Below are positions 12,669 to 23,849 of a DNA stretch of 64,000 bases, piece after piece (within the stretch, counting starts at the first letter, position 1; each line of letters starts with the position of its first letter). The translations under genes were made by a program, and so were the position numbers. Source of the stretch: Thelephora terrestris (Eukaryota; Basidiomycota; Agaricomycetes; Thelephorales; Thelephoraceae); NCBI GenBank assembly GCA_015956445.1, contig WIUZ02000010.1, forward strand, positions 62,001-126,000, written 5' to 3'. Below the pieces are notes generated by a model, which worked only from the letters and a program-made list of their open reading frames with translations, searched no databases and was not told where the DNA came from.

Positions 12669-13014
12669 CGTTGTCGACAACAATGCCAAGGGCTTTCGGT
12701 AATCGCCGCTTGCTCCTCGTACTCGGCAAGCCCCGATTGCCTCCGGATTCCCGTCTGGGCCACGGTCCACTGCCCGGCCGGGCGGGTCGCGGGCAGATAG
12801 CCAACGGGGAGTGAGAGTAAACTAGTGCCGGGGAGAATCACTGAGGGCTCCATTATCGGTGGCTTGTGGGCGGCCTATGTTTGGATAATGCGGTCGCGAG
12901 TGATGGGCGAAAACGACAGGTGATCCATCCTCGTAATCATTGATTTCTTTTTATTATACCCTTTGGGCGGCCTTTTAAGACCTCCAAAACTCCCCACACT
13001 TGCGCCCTTGCACG
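12669..13014. promoter_or_regulatory. Divergent promoter, AMPK beta / DUF2235 gene
   Basis: 346 bp lie between the divergent starts at 12668 (-) and 13015 (+). A T-rich stretch with a TATA-like TTTTATTATACC lies at about 12949-12960, some 55 bp before the plus-strand ATG. No other element is recognised. Confidence 0.5.
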
Positions 13015-15110
13015 ATGTCGACCCACCCGACGCCCCACCCCAGGGTCATCGTTCTCTGTTTCGACGGTACCTCCAACCAATTCTCCGCCCAGGTAAATCA
13101 CCGCGCTCGTCTCGTCTTGTCCCATAACAACCGCGCTTACGTATAAGAAATCGCCAGAACACAAACGTCGTCAAGTTCTACGGTTTGCTCGATAAGTGTT
13201 GCCCCCTCCAACAGATCGTTTATTATCAGGTTCGTCACTTCCGGAATCAATTGAGCATGATTTGCTTCCGCCGGCGTCGATCACGGCTAACTCAGTACCC
13301 TGCAGCCTGGTATTGGAACTTATATCAATCCGGGAGTTGTCAGTCCAGCCTTGGGATGGATCGCAAAGATTGCAGACCAAGCCTTCGCATGGTTTGTCGT
13401 CCCCTCCCGTTGTTTGTCCGGATCTCAATCGAAGTTCGGTCATTTTCAGGTACCTTAACCAACACGTCATGGGAGGATACCAGTTTCTCATGGACAACTA
13501 TCGGTCTGGAGACAAAATCTGTATATTCGGTGCGTAGATCCTATGATTCTCCCGTAGAACCGTCCCAGAGAAAGCTTAACAACCTGATTGCCGCCTTGCC
13601 CCACTTGCGAAACAGGTTTCTCTCGCGGCGCCTACACCGCGCGCGCTCTCGCGGGGTTTCTTTTCAAGGTGAGCTCTTCTTTCGAGGGTAAAACCCAGAG
13701 GCGCAACTCAAAACTCGAGCCCATAACTCTCCTTATTATCTCCGGCGGACTAGATCGGGTTATTGCCACGAGACAACATTGAGCAAGTTCCATTTGCCTA
13801 TAGCCTTTACACGCGCACGGACAAAGCTGGGAAAGCTCTCGCTATCGAGTACAAGCAGACCTTCTGTACGGCCGTCACCATCGATTTCTTGGGGGTGTGG
13901 TCAGTGACCCGGTGTATAATCTTCGCTGCGATCGGGCGTTGATAACCCCTCTTTAGGGACACTGTCGCGAGCGTCGGATTAATTTTTGGCCGCAGCCTCC
14001 CATTCACTTCCGCCAACTCGGCTGTCAGGGTCTTTAGGCATGCTCTATCTTTGGACGAGGTATTTGATTATGTGAACACAGCGCCCGGCGCCTCGCTAAT
14101 CTATCGTTCTCAAGCACCGAGCGCGGTTCCAGCCCAATGCATTCCACCGTGAATCGCCGAAAGATGCCGCCAGGCGCAGGGAGGATCCTTCCCTTCCCGT
14201 AGAATCAGAGACGTTGGACCCGGAGGTTGTCGAGAGACCCCATCCGCATCCCAAGCATGGGCACAGAAGATGGGGTGTCACCATACACAGGCATGCTGCT
14301 AAGCACGAGCACCCTGGTGCTAATCACCGAGCTCCCGGCAGCCACAGGGCCCGGGGCCTGGGGAGTTCTCCCCCCGGACCTTCGTCGACGGTCCTTTTGT
14401 CATTAGACCCCGTTCCGCCCGTCCTAGAGGTCTGGTTCGCTGGGTGCCATTCCGACGTTGGCGGTAGTGCCATCAAAGATACAGTCCGATACTCACTTGC
14501 CGCCATCACCCTCCGATGGATGGTCAAACAAGTAATTCTCGCCCAGTGCGGAATTAGGTTCGACGAAGCAGCCTTGAGGAGGGCTGATATCGACATCTCG
14601 AATCTCGTTTCCCTCTCTCCCACCCAGTTGACCATGGACGACATACTGGATGCCGATGCTGGAACCACCGTGACCACCTCGCTGCCCTCACCGAGCTTAT
14701 CCGGAGAATATGACATCGAGTGTTATATGGTCCGGAGTAGAAATGACGGCGAGGTTGTGGAACAGGATTGGCCGAGGAAACAGGACGTCGTTGCTGATAT
14801 CCACGACGAACTCAGGATTAGCCCAATTTGGTGGCTACTGGAGTTTTTGCCAATAAAGTACGAGTGGCAGGACCCCAAAGGGGCGTGGAAATACAAGTGG
14901 GGGTACGTACTCGAGAGATTTCGTCTTCCGATCCGGGCGCTGACTTGTGCTGTCACCCTCTTTTTTAGAATCAACTTGGGTCGTGGCCGGAAGATCAGGG
15001 ACCCGCGTCCAATTTTTCACGACTCCGTGCGCGAGAGGATGGCTACCGTAGGCCTCAACTATAAGCCCAGAGCCAGGTGGCCGCCAGGAACGGAACGATA
15101 CGTTGATTGA
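13015..15110 (+). CDS. DUF2235 alpha/beta-hydrolase-like protein
   Basis: At least eight exons, the first four or five with consistent phases: 13015-13092, 13158-13229, 13306-13391, 13450 to about 13529, then exons near 13616, 13757, 13956 and 14110-15110. Motifs of the DUF2235 (Tle1-like phospholipase) fold appear in order: VLCFDGTSNQF, NVVKFYGLL, YYQPGIGTYINPG, IFGFSRGAYTARALAGFLF with the nucleophile elbow GFSRG, and EVWFAGCHSDVGG carrying the Asp/His region. The C-terminal part (from about 14800) is WY-rich and may contain membrane-proximal helices. The domain is related to bacterial type VI lipase effectors, but such proteins are common in Agaricomycetes with unknown substrate. A further intron near 14905-14965 is likely because the coding texture breaks there. 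The gene appears intact. Confidence 0.85.
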
Positions 15111-15256
15111 GTCTCGGATGATTTTTGGTGGCGGTAATGATGACAACACCTATGGATGAATTGTGTGTACAAGTATCAAATGTATGACAGACAAATTGCG
15201 AGCCTAGGACTTTGACCGTCGACTAAAAGTTGGCCCGTACTGAACGGGTTCGGAAC

Positions 15257-15959
15257 TCAAACTTCCGTTTTCGTACGAGCGAGGCCCACGCTAGTCTCGC
15301 TCGTCCTGGGCGTGGTCAATTTGATTCGCCTTGCGCTAGCAAATCGTGGGAGGATCGTATGGTCGTAGTTTCCATCGTGGTGGCCGTGTATCTCCAGTTC
15401 TTGTAGCGATGAATGCTTGAGTCTTGCGAGAAGTGTGCTTGAGCTTAATGAACCATCGCGAGTCCAGGTACAGGATCGCAGATTCACAGAGTTTTCAAGG
15501 CCTCGCAGGCAGGAACCACGAGATCGTCTAGGCAAATGCCGGCTGAAGCGCTAACCCCTTGGGAAAATACCGGATTTCTGATTGTCAGTGGATTAGCCTG
15601 GCAAGCTAGGTCAATATTACAGTCCGTCGAAGAGATTCAATCACCTGATTTCCGAACGTGCTTAGCTAGTCCTGAGGAAGACGACAGCGTACGGAAATTT
15701 TTGACGATCTCCGGGAAACAAGCTGAGGTCCGAAAATCCCCAACAGGGGCTTAAGATTGAGTTGCGATACCTTCTCCTTGTGGTGCCTGGGGGAAACGGT
15801 CATGGTGTGGTAAAGAACCGGTTGCGTGAACTTGCAGAATATCTTGTTAGCGAGGCAGAACAAAGATAGGGCCTCGGGCTGAGCGACATTCTGAATGATG
15901 CCTGGGAGTAGCTCGAGCGGCGGAAGGTCGTTGAACGTGGTCACGGATTGTGGGAACAA
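15257..15959 (-). pseudogene. F-box protein remnant
   Basis: A minus-strand piece at 15666-15959 starts FNDLPPLELLPGIIQNVAQ and continues LSLFCLANKIFCKFTQPVLYH, a degenerate F-box. A second piece at 15257-15520 reads NSVNLRSCTWTRDGSL and LQELEIHGHHDGNYDH, typical of the LRR-like part of basidiomycete F-box proteins. Between them frames are interrupted, and the C-terminal repeats expected beyond 15257 are missing. It looks truncated, although unresolved introns could explain part of this. It marks the left border of the repeat-rich region. Confidence 0.5.
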
Positions 15960-16149
15960 ATTCAGCCAGGCTTTACAAGCAATCAGCGCCCTGCTGCAAA
16001 TACCAGCCGATAGGCACGCTCACAGCAGTTTTCATTGGGACGTGTAAGTTGGCAGCTCCTGCCAGTTAATCATCGTTGTACATATGGGGGTCATCACGTT
16101 GCAACAGTCCAGGTGCCGATCAAAAATCTCCCTGACATCTCGACTGGAA

Positions 16150-16275
16150 AATTGTACGGCGTCCTGGATAGTGCGCGCAGCAAACCCTCATCAGACCAAC
16201 CCCCGACTTCGCAGTCGGTTTATAACTTGGTCACGGGGGCCGGGTGTTCAACTTGAACATTTCAGGCCTTGAAAT
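16150..16275. repeat. Dispersed repeat R1, copy 1
   Basis: A stretch starting near CCTGGATAGTG and containing AACCCTCATCAGA and GGGGGCCGGGTGTTCAA. It recurs at about 34395-34515 and 54020-54135 with minor changes and small indels. The other two copies lie inside the 2-kb duplicated segment; here it stands alone. No coding sense found. Confidence 0.7.
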
Positions 16276-16319
16276 CTTGAGACCTTGGGTTATCCGTGTG
16301 GTACCTTGATTAGTGCCTC

Positions 16320-17255
16320 AAGAGGTTCGTGCTGTGTGGTGTACCGAGTCTTAAGCTCCTCAGGTCCAGAATTTGCTCTCGGGAGACGACTACAGGAGCC
16401 CAGTAACTCCTGGGAGGTTTTCTCTCATCCATGACGAGCTCGTCGTGTGGGCCGATCGAGAACTTTCCCCAACCTACTCTTCAATGACCAATTCGTACCG
16501 CTCCGCTCATCAAGGACTCATCTCCAAACACGTCAGGCGTCCCTAATAGCGAGCTGTGGCAACAATGTTCAGGTGCAAGTCCTGGCAAGGCAAGTTTCGA
16601 CCATAAATCACACTCGAAGCGCGAAAAGGAGTGCCTCGAAAGGTTCCGAACCGGCCGAGAAGTATCCGGTCACACTGGTCATTCGCCTCCTACAGCTACT
16701 CAAGTTGCCTGAGGACCCTGCGCGCGCTTTGGTTGCGGAGACCTTCCGCGAGACGAAGTGGTGTGTATGTGCAGCAACCCGAAATTCAGGGGGCAGGTCG
16801 GGTTCTTTGAGTTGGTACGTCTTGTCTCCACCTCAACGCGGTTCTTCGGTGTTGCTAACCGTTCATTCTGTATAAGCTCCAACACCTGGTTTCTGAGAAC
16901 GAAGCCTACGAAGAGCTCGATAGCAAGGCCCAGCGAGGACTTAAGGGTCCCGACCAGGAATCACTTGCGAAGTTCCTTTGATCAACGACCACGGCCCATC
17001 TCTCCTCCCGTCTCGACACGGCCCGAGCAAGCCCCGCCAGGCGTATTGCGGACTTTGTTTCCAAGTGACTGGGGTCATGAAATTCTTGGGTAACGATAAG
17101 AAATTTATGGCGTATCATATAGAGGCAAAGTGAGTTCGGGCACCCGCCCCCGTTGACTGTTTCGCGGGCGATCAGATCTGAGGGTTACGATAGACGCTGA
17201 CGTATACTGCAGTACCTCGTTTAGGCACGGGCGTTCCATAATGTGATCATAACCC
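16320..17255 (+). pseudogene. Zinc-finger family relic I (3' part)
   Basis: Homologous to the 3' half of the gene at 38308-40423. It reads LIHDELVVWADRELSPTYSS, then SKHVRR followed by two stop codons near 16543-16549. It continues out of frame through a Cys pair and the segment ending in the C2H2-like finger. The end FLGNDKKFMAYHIEAK, a donor at about 17130 and the last-exon homologue HGRSIM are preserved. All 5' exons are missing, so it is a 5'-truncated pseudogene. It converges on NLR copy A. Confidence 0.75.
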
Positions 17256-18230
17256 AAATCTTGGGACGACGATGCTGCGAAACGATAATATATTGGTATT
17301 TATTCGTGCTCTACAGCACAAGCTATCGCGAGGTTATCGCGATTCGGACTCTCAGTACTTAGCTTAGCAGCGGGCTCTCGAAATGCAAATGTATTTTTGA
17401 TCTGCAGACTCCGTGGTACACTCGCAGAGTGGTGCCTGGAAAAGAACGGCATCAAAGCCTGCGGCATCGTACGCGTGCCATCGTTGGTCAACCCTTGCGA
17501 GCAGGTTCACTCTCTGACTCGGGGACCAAGCGGTAGCACATCGATATCTTTCATTCCCGCTCGGTGCGGGTCTACCCCACGAGACACATTCACGATGATT
17601 CGGTCATAAACACACAACTAAGGCCTCACAGCCTGGCTGTTTGGAAAGGATTCCGTGGTTGGTCGAGCCGTTTGCATAATACATATCGTGCGTCCTCTGT
17701 GGAACGTCTACTTTGCCCGACCGAGAGTATTTAATATTCTATAGTCCCGTTCAATCGTTCGCCTTGTCAAGTGAGTCGTTTTTGCACCGATGTGTACCGC
17801 CGCATCCCGCACGCGTGACACCAGTGCGTCGACTCTGTCCGTCGAATGCCGGGACGCGTGGACATCAACCAACAGCCAGATGACACGATGCAGCTAAGAA
17901 TATGCATTGTGCTTGTAGTCCGACCAAAGTGATAGAATACTCTGTCTCGTGTGCTACTAATTATCGTAGATCGGATTGTTTACGGGTGCGGCTGGGATTG
18001 GTGGCCCCGGAATGGAAGGTAGGAGGAAGCAGACCGGTAGGAGAATTAAGTCTACTAGAAGGTGATACATGCTAGCGATGAACACGGTAAAATGGCAACG
18101 CACACATAGAACAATGTGCGGGTATGATGGATGGGGTACTGTGAGAACGAGAGTGACGGAGATTGCGCTTAGGAACGAAGGGCCTGTCCGGATCCATGTT
18201 TAGCGCCTTGAAAGGGTTGGCCAGACGTTG
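17256..18230. repeat. Spacer repeat S between convergent genes, copy 1
   Basis: About 0.95 kb found at each ZnF/NLR junction: 17.26-18.2 k, 25.13-26.1 k, 31.18-31.5 k (partial), 40.43-41.4 k, 48.35-49.33 k and a short remnant at 56.46-56.6 k. Shared landmarks include TCATTCTCTGA/TCACTCTCTGA, GCATCCCGCACGCG and GAATGCCGGGACGCGTGGAC. It should contain the 3' UTRs of both families. A minus-strand peptide (VRDAAVHIGAK, IERDYRIL) recurs in several copies but has no known relative. Confidence 0.7.
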
Positions 18231-18270
18231 CACCAGGCGCTACGAGTTAAGCTTGGAGATGGCACATAAG

Positions 18271-21215
18271 TTAGCAAGGATGGGAGGCAGCATCACGTCC
18301 GGAAAACTCACCACTGGAATCTGATTTGCCTGAGATAGACAGGCTTTCGATCGCTTGTTCAATTTCTTGGAGGATTTCTTGGCAGTCCCCTGCATCCTTC
18401 GCCGCCCCGAGCCTCTCATAGATCTCCAGTGCGGCCAAACCCTCGAATCTTGCATCTTCCAGCCTACGTTGCCGGAACCAAAGCTGAGCCTGTAATTGCA
18501 TCGCGCGACCCAGGTTGTATGCGTCGTCAACCGCGTGGGATTTGGCTTGTTGAATGTGGATGTTTGCGTTGCCAGACTCGCCTTCGGACGAGAATAGCTG
18601 TGCCATAGCGTAATGAATAAAAAATAGTGAAGGTTGCCAATTGAAGCGGGATGCGATTTGGAGGGCTGTCTCGAAATGGTCCAAGGCCTTCTCTTTCTCT
18701 CCCTTGCGATGGTATATCCCACCAAGAATGTGATGAGATTGGCAGAGCAGAAATTCTTGGCCTTTCCCCAGGACTAGATCGATCGCGCGTGATGCCGCGT
18801 TTTCTGCACCGTCGAGTTGTTCGTCCGCAAGCAACAACCGAGCGAGCTCATTCAAACAACCCGCTTGATTGGTCGTGTTCCTGCGCCGTTTGTAGATTTC
18901 CAATGCTTCCTCCGCTTGTTGGATTCCTTCCTTGTAAAGTCCAAGCCTCCGATTTACATCGCATAGGAACTTCAATGTTTGAGCAACCCGATCATCATCC
19001 CCGTTCTCCTTCTCGAGCGTCAAAGTATGGATAAGCAGTCGCTTTTTTTCTGTGTGATTTCCGACCACTCCAAACAAGGCAGAAAGCTCAAACAAGCATT
19101 TAGCCTTGGAGCGATGACCATCAGGGAGGTCTTCGATCTTCGACCCTAGCAAAGTGTTCCGTGGCTTGTGCCAATAGAGGTGGTCCATAAAGTGACAACA
19201 AGCTTTCCAGACATCATGTGTGTTTGGGTCGATTGAAGTAAAGACATTGAGCAAATGCTCAACATTTACATCCTCGGACTTTATCCACTCCGCTTCTTGG
19301 AATCCAGGTTCATCAGGATCAACATGAACCGACAACCGGGTGAAGTAACGATCCTTGGTTGCACAGAGGAGGGAGGAAGATTCTGGATTGAGGGGGCAGA
19401 GGTAGTCTCTGATTGGAGCCAACATCGTGATGAACCCGTTGTTTCGGTGCGTCAAAGAGAGAATGCAGAATTTGTCAAAGATTTCCTTTCTGTTGGTGGT
19501 CGTGGGAAACAACCAGTCGAGGTGTTTCTCGTCGATCCCTTGTGGAAAGAATGCGACAACTTCGAGGAGCTCACGGGCACTGGGGGGGATTTTGCGAAGG
19601 ATGGGGGAAGGGATTAGTTTCCTGAATGTTGGGGAGGCGGCGACTCTGTGGGATTTTGACGAAGGGAGGAGTTGGCGGAATGTCGGGGAATCGAGTGAGA
19701 GTTCGATCGTTGCAGCCAGGCTCTCGTTGTGGTGTGTCCGAAGTACTTGCACTCGGCGTGCGTCCCACTCCTTGGCCAATCGATTGTGGTCCCACCCATT
19801 GTGAGCGGCTGTGGTAGCAAGCAGTGTGATTGAGAGCGCATGGAAATCAAGTTGTCTGACGAGCTCGCCAATGACGTCTGATTGTCCGCTGTTGGTGTAG
19901 ATGGCATAAAAGATCTCGCATGCTGAATCTGCTGATAGCGTAGGGAGGACTGGACGCTTGCAGTGTGGGGGGACAGTGGTGATGCGCGAGGTTATACCAA
20001 GGCAGATGTTCTTGAAGTGGCTCAATTCCTCCACCACGGCGTATATTTTCCGGGAATCCGCTCCCTGTGGGTCGAGAATGGATTCAGCATTGTCGAGAAA
20101 CAGGATCATCTCCCTCGAGGACAGAGATGGTCGCAAAGGAGTCAAATCCTCAGGGTTCTCGACGCCTGCACCAATAACTTGGGAGATCCGGGCGAGAAAA
20201 TGGAGGTACGAAGCTGGGAACTGATCACAGCGGATGAATCGTCGGTTGTCGCCAAACCGGTCCTTGACGCGATCGTGGTGGAGGACAGCCAGCGCGATGG
20301 AGGTTTTCCCGATGCCCCCTGCACCGATGAGAGCGACGGGTTCGAGGTTTTCGGCGAGACCGATGATCTCCTCGATCAGTTTTTCACGTCCGAAACACGC
20401 CCTGGGAGGCGGGGGAGGAGACTCTCCCAGAGGAACACTAAGCAAGGGTAAGCAATGGGCCTTCGAGTTTCACAAACACCGACCTAGCTTGAGACTCCAA
20501 GACCATCAGCGTCTCGTTGATGACGGACAAAAGCCGGACTTACTGTTCGATGCTGGTCAATAGCACCTCCTTGACCTGTCGACGTGTTTTGATGGCCATC
20601 TGCGACCAGCATGATCGCCAGTTCGGTCTGAGAGAGGTTGTTATAAAATGCCAAGCGGGACTGACTGAACGTACGTTGAAGATGTGGAGGATCCTATTGA
20701 GGTCCCGGCTCCAAGCGGAGATGTTGTCTTTGTCCTTTTTAGCGTGAAGAACCTGAGAGGCCGCATTTCGTTTGCCCAGCTTGACAATCTCCCTCTGGAT
20801 TCTGGCCAAAGTTCTGCATTTGGTTAGCGAAACACGCGACGGCCACATCACCGGTTCAACCCACGTGGTCAACTCTCCAATTGCCTCGAGCGCCGACGGA
20901 GTGACTTCGTCCAACCGTCTGCCTTTCGACCCACGGTCGAGAGCTTTGCATACGCCGGCGCACAATCGCCCAAGATCAATGTATTTCTGCTTGTTGAACA
21001 TCGGGTCCTGGGTGAACGTGAGCCTGGAGCTCACGACTGCGGAGTGGGAGGGAACGTACTCTGATCGTAGTCAGGAGGGCACCGGCGGAGTCGAACGCAT
21101 CTTGAGCTGGTGGGATATCACTGGTGTCTCTGGCACGGTTGATAACTTGGATGTCGCTGTCTAAAGTTGAGGAAAGCCCATCGCGCCCATCATGACCCTT
21201 AGACGTTGAAGCCAT
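18271..21215 (-). CDS. NLR copy A: helical domain, NB-ARC-like ATPase, TPRs
   Basis: Six exons: 21060-21215, 20865-21007, 20675-20813, 20544-20627, a 29-nt micro-exon 20484-20512, and 18271-20437. Phases agree and give about 905 aa. The first 170 residues are helical (IPPAQDAFDSAGALLTTI, LCAGVCKALDRG, ARIQREIVKLGKRNAA), resembling the four-helix N-termini of fungal NLRs. That similarity to HeLo/MLKL-type cell-death domains is inference. The STAND ATPase follows: P-loop GAGGIGKTS near residue 222, Walker B ILFLDNAES near 295, sensor LGITSR near 331. Residues about 560-880 form TPR-like helix pairs (LGLYKEGIQQAEEALEI, KGEKEKALDHFETAL). A GTGAGT donor at 18311 may splice to a short last exon near 18250-18000, so the exact C-terminus is uncertain. 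All exons are open, so A looks functional. Confidence 0.88.
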
Positions 21216-21359
21216 CGTAGACACTTGTGGTGGTCACGGCGAAGGGCGTAGCACGTTATCCACGCCGCGGGGAAAAGTCCGAACCCTAATAGAGATGAGC
21301 GCCTCGTGTAAGCATAGCCTTGATGAGGAGAAACACCAATAACTTGCCATAACGTTCAT

Positions 21360-22500
21360 CGCATCGGCGCTCTGTTCAGAAACCCCCATCTATAACGGTA
21401 ACGGAGGGTTACTGGCCAAATTACTCACTCTGGAACAACTTGTGGGACCTGCACACTTTGGTTTGCTTCCCGCCATCACCAAGCACGCCTCCAACCAGGT
21501 TCAACTCCACTACGAAGAATGGACAGGGCGATCGGATCGATATCTTCGTCGTCGCGATCACCTGCTGCACGACTGGATTTCCTCCGCTTCGGTCAGTATA
21601 GGAACTTGGAGTAGGAGCGCGTTCGCTCGATCGAGGGGATTTACCGGCAATGGCGAACCCCAACATCCGGTCGTGGCTTATGAACACCCACCACTCGCAA
21701 ATATCTCAAGAAGAACGAGAACTTGGACGTCAGGCAATCTTGGAATGGTCCAGCCCCGGTGTCGGTGCGATACACCAAAAAGCGAGAGGAATTAGGGATA
21801 CGACAGGGAGTGGAGGTGAGAGGACGGGAAATCGAGCAAGTTCAGCCCCTGGTGAGTTCCTCTCCTATGTCCGAGCCCCCTGCGACCCACGGGCTTCCCA
21901 GTCATACAGCTCAACAACCTGGCCGGCTCAATTCTCAAAGGGAACACCGAGTTTTCCGAACTCGGTTGCCGAATCTTACGGACAAGACCTGAATCCTCAA
22001 CGGCCAAGTCGCAGCTGGGCACCCCAATCGACTCCCCGGGAGGGTCCGTTCCGCTGATGTGGCTACTCGGGACGTCCACGTTTACGGATCCGTGCCCTCC
22101 TTACAGAAGCGAGGGCGACTGCTTCCTATCCTCCGCAGCTGCCGAGCCCCGCGACGTTCATGTCATGCTGCTCGCGATTCGTAACGGCCAGTCGCACAGC
22201 GCAACAGCCTCGCCGTCTCAATTCTCAAAGAAACACCAAGTTTTCCGAGCTCGGTTGCCGAATCTTATGGAGAAGACTCAAATCTTTGATGGCCAAGTCG
22301 CAGCTGGGCACCCAATCAACTCCGGGCCCTCAAGTCGCACGTTCAAGAGGATCCGCTTTACCGATGTGGTTACTCGGGACGTTCACGTTTACAGATTCAT
22401 GCCCTCCTCCCAGGAGCGAGGGCGACGGCTTCGTATATCCTCAACAGCTGCCGAGCCCCGCGACGTTCCAGTCATGTTGCTAGTGATTATTAACGGCCCT
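21360..22500 (+). pseudogene. Unidentified array gene relic, copy 1
   Basis: A plus-strand, low-coding-potential segment upstream of NLR A, repeated at 44.58-45.7 k and in part at 29.74-30.53 k, 33.47-33.72 k and 52.44-53.23 k. Coding texture appears in several frames, such as LHYEEWTGRSDRYLRRRDHLL near 21530 and a charged, coiled-coil-like KKREELGIRQGVEVRGREIEQ near 21780. No frame stays open. It is probably the 5' part of one or two dead copies of an array gene, perhaps the zinc-finger family. I do not recognise a domain. Confidence 0.5.
21905..22475. repeat. Internal tandem duplication, about 300 bp unit
   Basis: 21905-22165 and 22205-22475 are two diverged copies in tandem. Both run from a CTCAATTCTCAAAG block through a GAGCCCCGCGACGTTC block, with the same order of landmarks between (GGTTGCCGAATCTTA, GCAGCTGGGCACCC, GGGACGTTCACGTTTAC or variants). 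The same pair is present at 45128-45700. Confidence 0.75.
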
Positions 22501-22509
22501 CTTACCTCT

Positions 22510-23065
22510 CGTTCCGCTATCGAAGATGCTAAGGAGAGTGTCGCAGAGGAACGTACTTCCCAGTATATTCCCCAGCGCTCCCTCATACGAAGTTCGGTCA
22601 CATTGGCTATCCGCCTCCTCCGGTTGCTTGAGTTGCCTGAGGACTCTGCACGCTCTTGTTGAGGAGACCCTCCGCGAAATGATGTTCGTTTGTTTGTGCG
22701 GCAGCCCGAAGTTCAGGAAACAAGTTGGGTTCCTCGAGTTGGTGCGTCCCGTCTCCACGTCAATGCGGTTCTTCGGTTTGGCTGATCGTTCGTTCCGTTT
22801 CTGGGGTCCAAGCTTCAACACTTTACTTCTGAGAACGAAGCCTACGAGAAACTCTATAACAAGGCCCAGCTAGGACCCAAGGGCCCAGACGAGGAATCAC
22901 TTTGCTGCGAAGTTCCTTTTCCAACGACCACGACCCATCCCTCCTCCCTTCCCTCATCTGACGCGTGGACCCTGGACAGCCTCGACTGAAGCTCGAGACA
23001 GGATCCGTCAATGGACACGGCCCGGGAAAACCCCGCAAGGCGTAGTGACATGTGAGTGATGTCAT
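22510..23065 (+). pseudogene. Zinc-finger family relic II
   Basis: Homologous to the middle and 3' part of the 38.3-40.4 k gene: pieces reading TLAIRLLRLLELPED, FVCLCGSPKFRKQVGF and then SENEAYEKLY. Frames shift repeatedly, the central Cys-rich segment is missing, and the sequence stops before the terminal finger. Nearly identical to 45734-46289. Confidence 0.72.
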
Positions 23066-23849
23066 CGACAATGCCGGAACGCAATTGACCCCACCATCTC
23101 TGGCGTTTCGACTGCAGGTCCCATCACATTACTATGATCTACCAAACTGCGATCATCCCCCCTCGAGAAACCCCCTACTCACCGAAGGGTTTTGCTAAGC
23201 CATTTTCACCGGCACGCCATGTGCATTCATCCTTGGTCCTTGGCAAAGGCCTGGGCCCAGGGGAAGGTATTTCCAGTTTCATTCGGCTGTCGCGCAGGAG
23301 ATGAACAGGAGACCGAGGCGTAATCTGCTGGTGACGCATTCCTTTCCTTCGTTTTCGATATCCAGCCTGACAGGGTTAAGCTCAGGGCAAACCCGATTCA
23401 CTGTTGATGGAGCAACCGGCTTGAAGACATGGAGAGCGAGCCTAGACGTCCACGACCACTTGCTCGTCGACGTGCTGTGACCTGCAGAATCCTGACGGAC
23501 GTGGGAACGTGCTTCAACGCTGTGGGTTGACAGGATGCCCATAACAATAAAGCCCATTGGAACGGCAGTTTGAATCGGTGTTGATGCCTGGATTAAGATC
23601 CCCTTGGGAAACTATCACGAGATGAAGGCCCCCAACGTCCCAGAGCTCAATTCGAATGTGTTTCCAGTCAACTCACCTGGGGACGACCCGTCGATCGCGG
23701 TGAATCAGCTCATCAGAGCCGCCGTAGGTGTACAATTGGTACGCAAAATCAATTCAATGCAGAAACCTCGTTGACACGAGCCTTCCCACGTCAGTTTTCT
23801 CAGTCTCTGTGGGTATGGTGTCTGGAACGGCAGCGGGCGAGGTGAAGGC
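23066..23849. other. Unexplained spacer inside duplicated block
   Basis: About 780 bp with no family match. A minus-strand frame of 92 codons (23279-23557) is open here and in the copy at 46503-46781, but shows no domain or signal peptide. Since the two copies are recent duplicates, shared openness is weak evidence for a gene. Confidence 0.4.

Noticed and set aside
23279-23557. 92-codon minus-strand frame conserved in two copies
   Set aside because: The copies are recent duplicates, so conservation carries little weight; no domain or signal peptide is seen.
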